DNA from: DATLOJ01 sp035536315
GTDB lineage: Bacteria > Actinomycetota > CADDZG01 > JAHWKV01
NCBI GenBank assembly: GCA_035536315.1
Contig: DATLOJ010000005.1
Location: forward strand, 1-21,091
Direction of reading: 5' to 3'
DNA: 21,091 nt
This document shows positions 7,514 to 14,364 of the stretch, piece by piece (within the stretch, counting starts at the first letter, position 1; each line of letters starts with the position of its first letter). The position numbers were made by a program, and so were the translations under genes. The notes beneath the pieces are model-generated. The model saw nothing but the letters and a program-made list of their open reading frames with translations, had not been told where the DNA came from and made no database searches.

Positions 7514-8446
7514 ATGCGTCAGTCGTTCGAATCCGTCAGGCCCATGCTCTGCCGTCTGGAAGAGAAGCTTCCCTCCGGCCCGGACTGGGTGTTCGAGCCA
7601 AAGTGGGACGGATTCAGGGGAATCCTTTTCAAGGATGGGGGCCGGGTTCGTCTTGCGAGCCGCAACGGTAAAGACCTGGGTGCGTACTTTCCGAACCTGA
7701 TCGCCGCGGCCGCATCCTTGCCCGACTGCGCGATCGACGGCGAGATAGTCGCCGTCAAAGACGGCAAGCAGGAGTTCGAGCTGCTCCAGCAAGCACTTGC
7801 CGGCAGCAAGGTGCCGGTCGCGTTAGTTGCATTCGACCAGCTGTGGCTCGATGGTGTGGATCTGACGGGGGATAGCTTTGACACACGAAGGAGTTCTCTC
7901 GAGGAGTCCATCTCTCCCACCGAGGAGTTTCAGGTTACTCCGCAGACCCACGACCGCCGGCTTGCCGAAGAGTGGATTCGTGACTTGGCTCCAATGGGAT
8001 TCGAAGGCGTTGTCGCAAAGAGAAAGTCCTTCTCTTACAAACCTGGTGAGAGAGCGATGGTGAAGGTGAAGCACTGGGAGACATCGGACTTCGTCGTCGG
8101 TGGGTATACGGGTCCCCTCGGTGACCCACGGGCCCTTCTTTTAGGCGCCTTTGATTCGAAGGGCGTTCTTCATCACGTCGGAGGAACCGGATTCCTAAGC
8201 TCCGAGCTACGTGAGGCCTTCAAAGCGCATCTCGGTGAGCTTGAAGGGGGGTCGGGTTTCACCGGAATACAGCCGAGTGCAAACCGATGGCAGAGCCACA
8301 GGCTCACTAACTGGGTTCCGGTAACACCACGGCTTGTCATCGAGGTTCTTTACAACCGAATGGATTCCGGTCGAATTCGGCACTCTGCAAGATTTGTTAG
8401 GTGGAGGCCCGATAAGCGTCCAGAGGAGTGTGTGATGACCTGGTGA
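7514..8446 (+). CDS. ATP-dependent DNA ligase (LigC/LigD ligase-domain type)
   Basis: Stand-alone ATP-dependent DNA ligase of 310 residues, like mycobacterial LigC or the ligase domain of LigD, which seal nicks during repair or end joining. Motif I is EPKWDGFR at 28-35, with Lys30 as the AMP-accepting residue. Motif III is DGE at 75-77, motif IV is FEGVVAKRK, and motif V is MVKVKHW. The C-terminal OB-fold region ends in VRWRPDKRPEEC, typical of this group. No polymerase or nuclease domain is attached, and no Ku gene is visible here. It follows the helicase by 5 nt without an obvious ribosome binding site, so its translation is probably coupled to the helicase. Confidence 0.93.
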   Translation: MRQSFESVRPMLCRLEEKLPSGPDWVFEPKWDGFRGILFKDGGRVRLASRNGKDLGAYFPNLIAAAASLPDCAIDGEIVAVKDGKQEFELLQQALAGSKVPVALVAFDQLWLDGVDLTGDSFDTRRSSLEESISPTEEFQVTPQTHDRRLAEEWIRDLAPMGFEGVVAKRKSFSYKPGERAMVKVKHWETSDFVVGGYTGPLGDPRALLLGAFDSKGVLHHVGGTGFLSSELREAFKAHLGELEGGSGFTGIQPSANRWQSHRLTNWVPVTPRLVIEVLYNRMDSGRIRHSARFVRWRPDKRPEECVMTW

Positions 8447-8448
8447 AT

Positions 8449-8454
8449 TACCAT
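8449..8454 (+). promoter_or_regulatory. Candidate -10 hexamer for trhA
   Basis: TACCAT ends 8 nt before ATG 8463, the same hexamer and gap as before the NlpC/P60 gene at the left edge. It would permit a leaderless trhA transcript separate from the ligase operon. Confidence 0.35.
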
Positions 8455-8462
8455 CATTGGCG

Positions 8463-9083
8463 ATGAATAACGAGCCTCGCGAGTTACTAAACACGGTTAC
8501 CCACCTGGTGGGGGCCGTGCTTGCAGGCTTTGGTGCCGCAGTCTTGATAACCCTCGCGGCTATGGCCCGCGATCCGTGGAAAGTGGTCGCCTTTTCAATC
8601 TACGGCGTGTCGTTGGTCGTGCTGTACCTCGCATCCACTCTGTATCACGCGCTCAGTGGGAGAGCGAAGCAGATTTTCAAACGGTTCGATCACATGGCGA
8701 TTTTCCTTTTGATTGCAGGCAGCTACACGCCATTCACCCTCGTGACAATCAGAGGCGGGTGGGGGTGGGCATTATTCGCGGGAATCTGGGCTCTTGCGAT
8801 CCTGGGCATCACCTTCGAGGCGGTTTTCGGAGACCGGAGCAAAGTCTTCAGTTTTGTCATGTACCTGGTGATGGGATGGGCGGCAGTTGTAGCCGTGGGG
8901 CCGTTGTCGGCGGTTCTTCCTCCGATAGCTCTGGGACTGATTGCTGCCGGAGGAATCCTCTACACGCTGGGGTTCATTGTCATGGCGGTGAACGCCATAC
9001 CGAACAGTCATGAGATCTGGCACTTCTTCGTGCTCTTCGCAAGCGCTTGCCACTTCATTGTGATGCTTCTTTACGTGCTCTAG
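8463..9083 (+). CDS. trhA: Hemolysin III / PAQR family membrane protein TrhA
   Basis: Integral membrane protein of the PAQR/hemolysin III (YqfA) family, 206 residues, about seven hydrophobic helices. Bacterial members influence membrane fluidity and lipid balance; the hemolysin name is historical. The metal-site motifs of the superfamily are visible: STLYH ending at His62, an RFDH motif shortly after, and His183-x3-His187 in SHEIWHFF near the last helices. ATG 8463 gives a compact N-terminus (NNEPRELLNTVTHLVG). TTG 8457 in frame would add two residues and is less likely. It sits 16 nt after the ligase stop and 52 nt before the basic-tailed LacI-like gene. Confidence 0.93.
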   Translation: MNNEPRELLNTVTHLVGAVLAGFGAAVLITLAAMARDPWKVVAFSIYGVSLVVLYLASTLYHALSGRAKQIFKRFDHMAIFLLIAGSYTPFTLVTIRGGWGWALFAGIWALAILGITFEAVFGDRSKVFSFVMYLVMGWAAVVAVGPLSAVLPPIALGLIAAGGILYTLGFIVMAVNAIPNSHEIWHFFVLFASACHFIVMLLYVL

Positions 9084-9120
9084 AAGGCACATCTGCTCGC
9101 TTGTGATAAGCGAATAAAGC

Positions 9121-9126
9121 TAGAGT
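9121..9126 (+). promoter_or_regulatory. Candidate -10 hexamer for the basic-tailed LacI-like gene
   Basis: TAGAGT ends 9 nt before ATG 9136, in a locally AT-rich 52-bp gap after trhA. The 7-mer AGCTAGA is directly repeated around it (9118-9124 and 9127-9133). No Shine-Dalgarno sequence is seen before the ATG. Confidence 0.3.
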
Positions 9127-9135
9127 AGCTAGAAC

Positions 9136-10203
9136 ATGCCAGCCAAGAAAAAGTCGACTCGCAAGAGGGCTGCAACAAAGAAATCGCCCTCCCGCCAACG
9201 TCCTGCCCCGGCCCGCGGCAAGAAAACCTCCGCTCGCAAATCTACGGCGCGACCAAGAGCTAGCGCTAAGTCCAAGGCATCGAGCCGGAAGCCGGCGCGC
9301 GCGTCCAGACCAGCCTCCTCCGGCAGGCGCGCGGCTACGGCCACCGGAAGGAAGGCCTCGTCTGGCGAGACGGCTGAATTCATCGGCCTCATGGTTTTGG
9401 ACTTCACCAACCCGTTCTTCACGGAGGTCGCGCGCGGCGTCGAAACCGCAGCGACCGGGGCCGGTTTCCACGTCCTGCTCTGCAACTCCGGTGACGATGA
9501 AGTGCGAGAGATCGAGCTGCTGAGAAGCCTCGAGAAAAGCGCTCTCGCTGGACTAATCATCACTCCGGCCGAAACCCGGATCCTCGACTACCTCGACCGC
9601 TTGAGACGGGGTGGGATGCCCGTCGTTTTACTGGACCACCCGGCCGAGGATTACGAGATCTCGTCGGTAGCCGTTGACAACATCCGGGGTGGCGAGATGG
9701 TGGGGGAGTACCTGTTGTCACTGGGTCACGAGACGTTCGCGTTCATCACTGGACCTCTCTCGATACCCCAATGCGCCGATCGCCGGGCCGGGTTCCACGC
9801 CGCGCTAGAACGCAGGGGAATCAATCCTTCGAAAGCGGTTGAAGAGCACGTGATGGCCGGGATGAACCCCCGCGAGGGCCAGCTTGCTACTGATCGGATC
9901 GTGAGTTCCCGGAAGCCGCCGCGTGGAATCTTCTGCGCAAACGACCTCATGGCGCTCGGGTGCCTGCAGACCCTTACAGAGCGCGGATATTCAGTTCCCC
10001 AGGACTTCAGCGTCTTCGGCTACGACGACATCGCGCTCATGTCGAACCTGGAGACACCACTAAGCACGATGCGCCAGCCGAAGTACGAGCTAGGACACAC
10101 AGCAGCCCGGTTCCTCATCGAAGAGATCGAGGGCCGGCGTATGGTTCCCCAGCACCAGATGTTCACTCCGCAACTCGTCGTGAGGGCCTCCACCGGCCGC
10201 TGA
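9136..10203 (+). CDS. LacI-type ligand-binding domain fused to an H1-like basic tail, no HTH
   Basis: A 355-residue protein of unusual build. Residues 1-77 are low-complexity Lys/Arg/Ala/Ser/Pro with 27 Lys or Arg and no Asp or Glu, like histone H1 or the tail of mycobacterial HupB. Residues about 80-355 are a LacI/GalR-type periplasmic-binding-fold domain: FIGLMVLDFTNPFFTEVARGVE, SSVAVDNIRGGEMVGEYLLSLGH, a CADRRAGFHAAL segment, GIFCANDLMALG and FSVFGYDDIALMSNLETPLST are family signatures. The helix-turn-helix and hinge helix that normally occupy residues 1-60 of a LacI regulator are missing, and no other frame of 9136-9376 nor the 52-bp upstream gap can encode them. There is no signal peptide, so it is likely cytosolic. 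It could bind DNA non-specifically through the tail while sensing a small molecule (inference). It lies just upstream of the SUF operon on the same strand. The family call for the C-terminal domain is firm; the function is unknown. Confidence 0.85.
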   Translation: MPAKKKSTRKRAATKKSPSRQRPAPARGKKTSARKSTARPRASAKSKASSRKPARASRPASSGRRAATATGRKASSGETAEFIGLMVLDFTNPFFTEVARGVETAATGAGFHVLLCNSGDDEVREIELLRSLEKSALAGLIITPAETRILDYLDRLRRGGMPVVLLDHPAEDYEISSVAVDNIRGGEMVGEYLLSLGHETFAFITGPLSIPQCADRRAGFHAALERRGINPSKAVEEHVMAGMNPREGQLATDRIVSSRKPPRGIFCANDLMALGCLQTLTERGYSVPQDFSVFGYDDIALMSNLETPLSTMRQPKYELGHTAARFLIEEIEGRRMVPQHQMFTPQLVVRASTGR

Positions 10204-10272
10204 TCTAGCGTCTTGCTTGGAGCGCTTTTTCGGTTAGCGACCTGCACAAACGCGTTCTTCTCGAGAGGCAGA

Positions 10273-10286
10273 TTAGGTGCACCTAA
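10273..10286. promoter_or_regulatory. Palindromic iron-box-like operator at the sufB promoter
   Basis: TTAGGTGCACCTAA is a perfect 14-bp palindrome. Extended rightwards to 10291, it matches 14 of 19 positions of the DtxR/IdeR iron-box consensus TWAGGTWAGSCTWACCTWA. It ends 5 nt before the candidate -10 TAAACT, within the spacer, where a repressor would block RNA polymerase. Iron control of a SUF operon is biologically sensible. The regulator is not identified in the window. Confidence 0.45.
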
Positions 10287-10291
10287 CCTGC

Positions 10292-10297
10292 TAAACT
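10292..10297 (+). promoter_or_regulatory. Candidate -10 of the suf operon
   Basis: TAAACT is preceded by TGC, giving an extended -10 (TGN). The start point would fall near 10303-10305, just before the in-frame GTG 10307 and about 70 nt before the sufB ATG. The same hexamer TAAACT precedes the SufR-like gene at 20313. No clear -35 is seen. Confidence 0.45.
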
Positions 10298-10372
10298 GGC
10301 CATCGAGTGGAGGTCCGTGAAGAGCACAAATCGGCCTCGAAAGTCCTGAAAAATACCGAGGAAACCTCAGTA

Positions 10373-11806
10373 ATGGCCATCGAAAATATCGACCCCGTCC
10401 TCGCCGAGAACGAAGAAGTTCGGAAGCTGAAAGAGGGCTACAAATACGGCTGGCACGACGCCGTGTCGTACGACGAGGCGCCGTCGCGAGGGCTTTCGCA
10501 CGAGGTTGTGGACATGATCTCGGATCGCAAAAACGAGCCCGACTGGATGCGGAAGATCAGGCACAAATCGCTCGACTACTTCATCCGCAGACCGATGCCC
10601 TGGTGGGCCGCGGCCGACCTCTCCGGGATCGATTTCGACAACATCTACTACTACATCAAGCCGACCGGCATGGCGAAGAGCTGGGAAGACATGCCGGAGG
10701 AAATCAGAGCGACCTGGGACAAGCTGGGCATCCCCGAGGCGGAGAAAAAGTACCTCGGTGGAGTCAGTGCACAGTACGAAAGTGAAGTCGTTTACCACTC
10801 GACCAAGAAGGAGCTCGAGGATATCGGGGTCGTCTTTACCGATATGGACTCCGCAGTCAGGGAGTACCCGGACCTGGTCAAGCAGTATTTCGGGACGGTC
10901 ATCCCGTCCAACGACAACAAGTTCTCGGCCCTCAACACCGCAGTTTGGTCGGGCGGCTCTTTCATCTGGGTTCCGAAGGGCATCTCCGTGGAGGTTCCGC
11001 TGCAGGCCTACTTCCGCATCAACCAGGAGAACATGGGTCAGTTCGAGCGGACGCTCATCATCTGCGAGGACGACAGCAACGTTCATTACGTAGAAGGCTG
11101 CTCGGCCCCCGTCTACTCCAGCGACTCGCTGCATTCCGCCGTCGTAGAGATCATCGTCAAGGATGGGGCGCGCTGCCGCTACACGACGATTCAGAACTGG
11201 TCGAACAACGTGTACAACCTTGTGACCAAGAGGGCCGTTGCGTACAAGAACGCGACCATGGAGTGGATCGACGGAAACCTTGGATCAAAGGTGACCATGA
11301 AGTACCCCGCCGTGATCCTCAAGGGCGATGGATCGAAGGCCGAGATTCTTTCAGTCGCATACGCAGGTGACGGCCAGCATCAGGATGCCGGCGCAAAAGT
11401 CACTCACGTAGGAAAGAACACTCAGTCGACAATCGTCTCCAAGTCCATCTCCAAGGATGGTGGAAGGGCCGGCTACCGAGGATTGGTTCGCATCGACAAC
11501 GGTGCTACTCACGCAAGGTCGAGCGTCCGCTGCGATGCCTTGATTCTCGATGACCTGTCACGGTCGGACACTTACCCTACGAATGAGATCGAGGAAGAGA
11601 CCGCCTCCGTCGGACATGAAGCATCTGTGTCCAAGGTGGGGGAGGAGCAGCTTTTCTATCTGCAGAGCAGGGGAATCGACGAGACGGAGGCGATGAACCT
11701 GATCGTTCGAGGCTTCATCGAGCCTGTCGTCAAAGAGCTTCCGCTCGAATATGCGGTGGAGCTCAACCGGCTGATTCAGCTGCAGATGGAGGGCTCGGTC
11801 GGCTAA
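10373..11806 (+). CDS. sufB: Fe-S cluster assembly scaffold SufB
   Basis: Core scaffold of the SUF system; with SufC and SufD it builds Fe-S clusters in the cytosol. It has 478 residues from ATG 10373, the usual length. The C-terminal region holds the residues implicated in cluster assembly in E. coli SufB: Cys387 in SVRCDALIL and His415-Glu416 in VGHEASVSKVGEEQLFYL. Strongly conserved stretches include YYIKPTG, FSALNTAVWSGGSFIWVPKG and the C-terminal EAMNLIVRGFIEPV. ATG 10373 is chosen because GAGGAA lies at 10358-10363 and MAIENIDPVLAENEEVRKL is a natural N-terminus. GTG 10307 is also in frame, would add 22 residues and would suit a near-leaderless start. It is the first gene of the suf cluster. 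Confidence 0.97.
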   Translation: MAIENIDPVLAENEEVRKLKEGYKYGWHDAVSYDEAPSRGLSHEVVDMISDRKNEPDWMRKIRHKSLDYFIRRPMPWWAAADLSGIDFDNIYYYIKPTGMAKSWEDMPEEIRATWDKLGIPEAEKKYLGGVSAQYESEVVYHSTKKELEDIGVVFTDMDSAVREYPDLVKQYFGTVIPSNDNKFSALNTAVWSGGSFIWVPKGISVEVPLQAYFRINQENMGQFERTLIICEDDSNVHYVEGCSAPVYSSDSLHSAVVEIIVKDGARCRYTTIQNWSNNVYNLVTKRAVAYKNATMEWIDGNLGSKVTMKYPAVILKGDGSKAEILSVAYAGDGQHQDAGAKVTHVGKNTQSTIVSKSISKDGGRAGYRGLVRIDNGATHARSSVRCDALILDDLSRSDTYPTNEIEEETASVGHEASVSKVGEEQLFYLQSRGIDETEAMNLIVRGFIEPVVKELPLEYAVELNRLIQLQMEGSVG

Positions 11807-11858
11807 CAGCTTTTCTGGAAGCACCGATCTCAAGTGTTGATCGCCTCAATTTCCGCTT

Positions 11859-11871
11859 CCGCGCTTCGCGG
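11859..11871 (+). other. GC-rich hairpin between sufB and sufD
   Basis: CCGCG (11859-11863) and CGCGG (11867-11871) form a 5-bp perfect stem with a CTT loop, 23 nt before the sufD ATG. No U-tract follows, so it is not an intrinsic terminator. It may be an mRNA processing or stabilising element, or chance. Confidence 0.25.
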
Positions 11872-11894
11872 TGGCCACGCAATCTGGAGTTCAA

Positions 11895-13205
11895 ATGGGT
11901 TTTAGCAGGCAGGGTGTAGAGGAACTCAGCGCGGCTCTTGGTGAGCCGTCCTGGGTTCTGGAAAGACGTATCGAGGCCTGGGATTACTTCGAGAAGCTGG
12001 AGCTACCAGTTCCCAGTGAGGATGAGTCCTGGCGATACACAGACCTCGGGCGCATGAAGTTCAATCTGGATTCGTTTACCCCGGCCCCCCGTGATCCCTC
12101 TCTCACGATGACCGGCGCGCAGATCGATTTCATGCGCGACGAGGGAGCAAGGGGCGGCTATGTGGTCCAAAGGGACTCTGACGTCGTCCACAGGGAGCTC
12201 TCGCCAGAACTTGCAGAAAAGGGCGTCATCTTCACCGACATCAACACCGCCATCAGCAAACATGAGTCGTTGATTCAGCCGCACTTGTTTGCAGAAGTGC
12301 TGCCTAGCGAAGGCATTCTCGCCGCGCTGCATGCAGCGTTCTTCTGTGGCGGAACCTTTCTTTACGTGCCCAGGGGAGTCACCGTGGAGCTTCCACTCGA
12401 GGCCCAGAGGTGGATAGATGAAGGCGGCGCAGCGATATTTCCGCACACGCTGATCGTTGTGGAGGAGGGGGCCGAGGTGACTTACCTCGAGCGATTCGAG
12501 TCCACTCCCCTCGACAGCCCGGCGTTGTCGAGCGCGGCGGTGGAGATTGTCGCGGCCCCCAATTCCCGGGTGTCGTTCTTCGGGTTGCAGGAGTATGGGG
12601 ACGGCGTTTGGCATTTCCAAACACACCGGGCGATTTCTCAGAGAAATGTCCAGCTTCGAAGTCTGATCGTGTCCCTTGGCGGGAAACTGTCAAGGCAGGT
12701 CGTCGAGACGTTGATTCGAGGCGATCACTCTTCATCGGAGATGCTCGGGCTGTACTTTGCGCATCAGGGGCAGCACTTCGACTTCCGCACGCGCCAGGAC
12801 CATCAGGCCCCCGACTCCTTCTCGGACCTTCTGTATAAAGGCGCTCTGCGCGATGATTCCCGCGCGGTGTACGCGGGCGTGATTCGAGTTGCGCCCGGCG
12901 CAGCGAGGACCGATGCGTACCAAACGAACCGCAACCTCGTGCTTTCGGACCACGCGAAGGCCGATTCCAAGCCGGAGCTCGAGATTGAGAACAACGATGT
13001 GAAGTGCAGCCACGCTGCGTCCGTCGGGCAGATCAACGAGGAAGAGGTCTTCTATTTCCTGAGCCGCGGGATACCGAGGCCCGAGGCGGAGCGTCTCATC
13101 GTCAAAGGCTTCTTCGAAGAAGTCATAACCAGAATTCGAAATGTTGAGATCCGCGAGGTCCTCACCGAGGCTATCGAGCGGAAGCTGAGTGGAGCCCCTT
13201 CTTGA
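11895..13205 (+). CDS. sufD: Fe-S cluster assembly protein SufD
   Basis: Paralogue of SufB and partner in the SufBC2D scaffold complex, involved in iron delivery and cluster assembly in the cytosol. From ATG 11895 the protein has 436 residues. The conserved C-terminal motif is KCSHAASVGQINEEEVFYFLSRG-like, with Cys371 and His373 at the positions of E. coli SufD Cys358 and His360. It is followed by the shared SufB/SufD ending EAERLIVKGFFEEVI. ATG 11895 has GGAG at 11886-11889 with 5-nt spacing. The in-frame GTG 11871 lies within a hairpin and lacks a ribosome binding site. The Rieske gene overlaps its stop. Confidence 0.95.
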   Translation: MGFSRQGVEELSAALGEPSWVLERRIEAWDYFEKLELPVPSEDESWRYTDLGRMKFNLDSFTPAPRDPSLTMTGAQIDFMRDEGARGGYVVQRDSDVVHRELSPELAEKGVIFTDINTAISKHESLIQPHLFAEVLPSEGILAALHAAFFCGGTFLYVPRGVTVELPLEAQRWIDEGGAAIFPHTLIVVEEGAEVTYLERFESTPLDSPALSSAAVEIVAAPNSRVSFFGLQEYGDGVWHFQTHRAISQRNVQLRSLIVSLGGKLSRQVVETLIRGDHSSSEMLGLYFAHQGQHFDFRTRQDHQAPDSFSDLLYKGALRDDSRAVYAGVIRVAPGAARTDAYQTNRNLVLSDHAKADSKPELEIENNDVKCSHAASVGQINEEEVFYFLSRGIPRPEAERLIVKGFFEEVITRIRNVEIREVLTEAIERKLSGAPS

Positions 13206-13549
13206 TCTCAGATTGGGTTCGCGTCGCAGGGGTCTCCGACGTAAAACCCGGCGCCGTCATTCAGGTTCAAGTAGACGAAGAGCCGGTTGCTCTTGCAAAC
13301 GTCGACGGAGAATTGCTTGCCGTCGGTGACATCTGCTCGCACGAGTACTTCCTGCTTTCGGACGGCTGGGTGGAAGAGGATCAGATCGAGTGCTCGAAAC
13401 ACGGTTCGCTGTTCAGTCTCCGAACTGGTGAGGCCATCAACCTGCCGGCCATCCACCCCGTCCCCGTATACGAAGTCAAAGTTGAGGGAGACGACGTCCT
13501 CCTGAAAGGCCCCTTTCTGAAGTCGGAAATTCAAGGAGAGAGCTCATGA
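13202..13549 (+). CDS. Rieske [2Fe-2S] ferredoxin within the suf operon
   Basis: Small soluble Rieske-type ferredoxin of 115 residues, like the ferredoxin components of ring-hydroxylating dioxygenases. The cluster ligands are Cys45-x-His47 (ICSHEY) and Cys64-x2-His67 (ECSKHG), spaced by 16 residues. It has no membrane segment. It starts with TTG 13202 inside a TTGA overlap with the sufD stop, and GGAG at 13191-13194 serves as ribosome binding site. It overlaps sufC at its own end by ATGA. Such a gene between sufD and sufC is a known actinobacterial arrangement; it may donate electrons during cluster assembly (inference). No oxygenase gene is nearby, which argues against a dioxygenase role. 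Confidence 0.93.
   Translation: MISDWVRVAGVSDVKPGAVIQVQVDEEPVALANVDGELLAVGDICSHEYFLLSDGWVEEDQIECSKHGSLFSLRTGEAINLPAIHPVPVYEVKVEGDDVLLKGPFLKSEIQGESS
13533..13538 (+). promoter_or_regulatory. Strong ribosome binding site of sufC
   Basis: AAGGAG lies 7 nt before ATG 13546 inside the Rieske gene end. It is the strongest Shine-Dalgarno sequence I noticed in the window and could raise SufC, which is needed in two copies per SufBC2D complex. Confidence 0.5.
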
Positions 13550-14322
13550 CCGAACCGATCCTGTCCATCAAAAACCTTCACGCCAAAGTCGAGGAAAAGC
13601 AGATCCTGAACGGCATCAACCTGGAGATCCTTCCGGGCCAGATTCACGCCATCATGGGGCCTAACGGGAGTGGCAAGTCCACCCTGGCGAACGTGTTGAT
13701 GGGAAAGCCGGGTTATGAGGCGACAGAGGGATCCGTCCTTTACAAGGGAGAGGACATCCTCGACCTGGCCCCCGACGAGAGAGCAAGGAAGGGAGTCTTT
13801 CTCGCCTTCCAGTATCCGACCGAGGTGCCGGGTGTGTCTGTGGTCAACTTTCTGAGAACTGCTTACAACGCGACTCACGCGGATAAAGCGCTCAAGCCGC
13901 TCGAGTTTCGAAAGTACCTGCAGGAGAAGCTCGACCTGCTCGGCGTAGGTGACGAGATGATCAACCGGTACGTCAACGCGGGTTTCTCAGGAGGAGAGCG
14001 CAAGAGGGCCGAGGTTCTTCAGATGGCCGTCCTCGACCCGGACCTGGCAATCCTGGATGAAACCGACACCGGGCTCGACATCGATGCCCTCAAGGAGGTT
14101 TCCAACGGTGTGCTGAAGGTTCACAACGAAACGCGCGGGATGCTCGTGATCACGCACTACCAGCGGCTCCTGAACTACATTCAGCCTGGGTTCGTTCACG
14201 TATTGCTCGGGGGACGGATAGTGAAATCCGGCGGCAAAGAGCTCTCCCTTGCGTTGGAAGCCAAGGGCTATGAGCAGTTCAGGCAGGAGAACGGGGGCCC
14301 TTCAGAGCCCCAACCCGCATAG
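13546..14322 (+). CDS. sufC: SUF ATPase SufC (ABC-type)
   Basis: Cytosolic ABC-type ATPase that powers conformational change of the SufBCD scaffold; it is not a transporter. It has 258 residues. Walker A is GPNGSGKST at 38-46, with Lys44. The signature motif is FSGGERKRAEVLQM, and Walker B continues as LAILDETDTGLDIDAL. The DETDTGLDID form and the QYPTEVPGVS segment after the Q-loop are characteristic of SufC rather than of transporter ATPases. The ATG overlaps the Rieske stop (ATGA) and has a strong ribosome binding site. sufS follows after 42 nt. Confidence 0.97.
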   Translation: MTEPILSIKNLHAKVEEKQILNGINLEILPGQIHAIMGPNGSGKSTLANVLMGKPGYEATEGSVLYKGEDILDLAPDERARKGVFLAFQYPTEVPGVSVVNFLRTAYNATHADKALKPLEFRKYLQEKLDLLGVGDEMINRYVNAGFSGGERKRAEVLQMAVLDPDLAILDETDTGLDIDALKEVSNGVLKVHNETRGMLVITHYQRLLNYIQPGFVHVLLGGRIVKSGGKELSLALEAKGYEQFRQENGGPSEPQPA

Positions 14323-14352
14323 GGATCTTGGTCATCGGCATTAGGCGAGGGT

Positions 14353-14358
14353 TACGAT
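14353..14358 (+). promoter_or_regulatory. Candidate internal -10 before sufS
   Basis: TACGAT ends 6 nt before GTG 14365 in the 42-nt gap between sufC and sufS. TTGGTC at 14328-14333 is a possible -35 with a rather long 19-nt spacer. This could give a separate leaderless sufS-sufU transcript. GAGGG at 14347-14351 is too far from the GTG to be a good ribosome binding site. Confidence 0.4.
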
Positions 14359-14364
14359 AGAGCT

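Noticed and set aside
9136..9376. A frameshifted LacI helix-turn-helix hidden under the basic tail
   Set aside because: I translated the other two plus frames: one is Pro/Arg-rich and the other soon meets a stop; neither resembles an HTH.
10204..10272. A terminator after the LacI-like gene
   Set aside because: There is AGCGCT followed by a short T-run, but no stem of useful length, so termination here is unsupported.
10367..11134. 255-codon minus-strand open frame opposite sufB
   Set aside because: Val/Asp/Arg-rich shadow of sufB without domain features.
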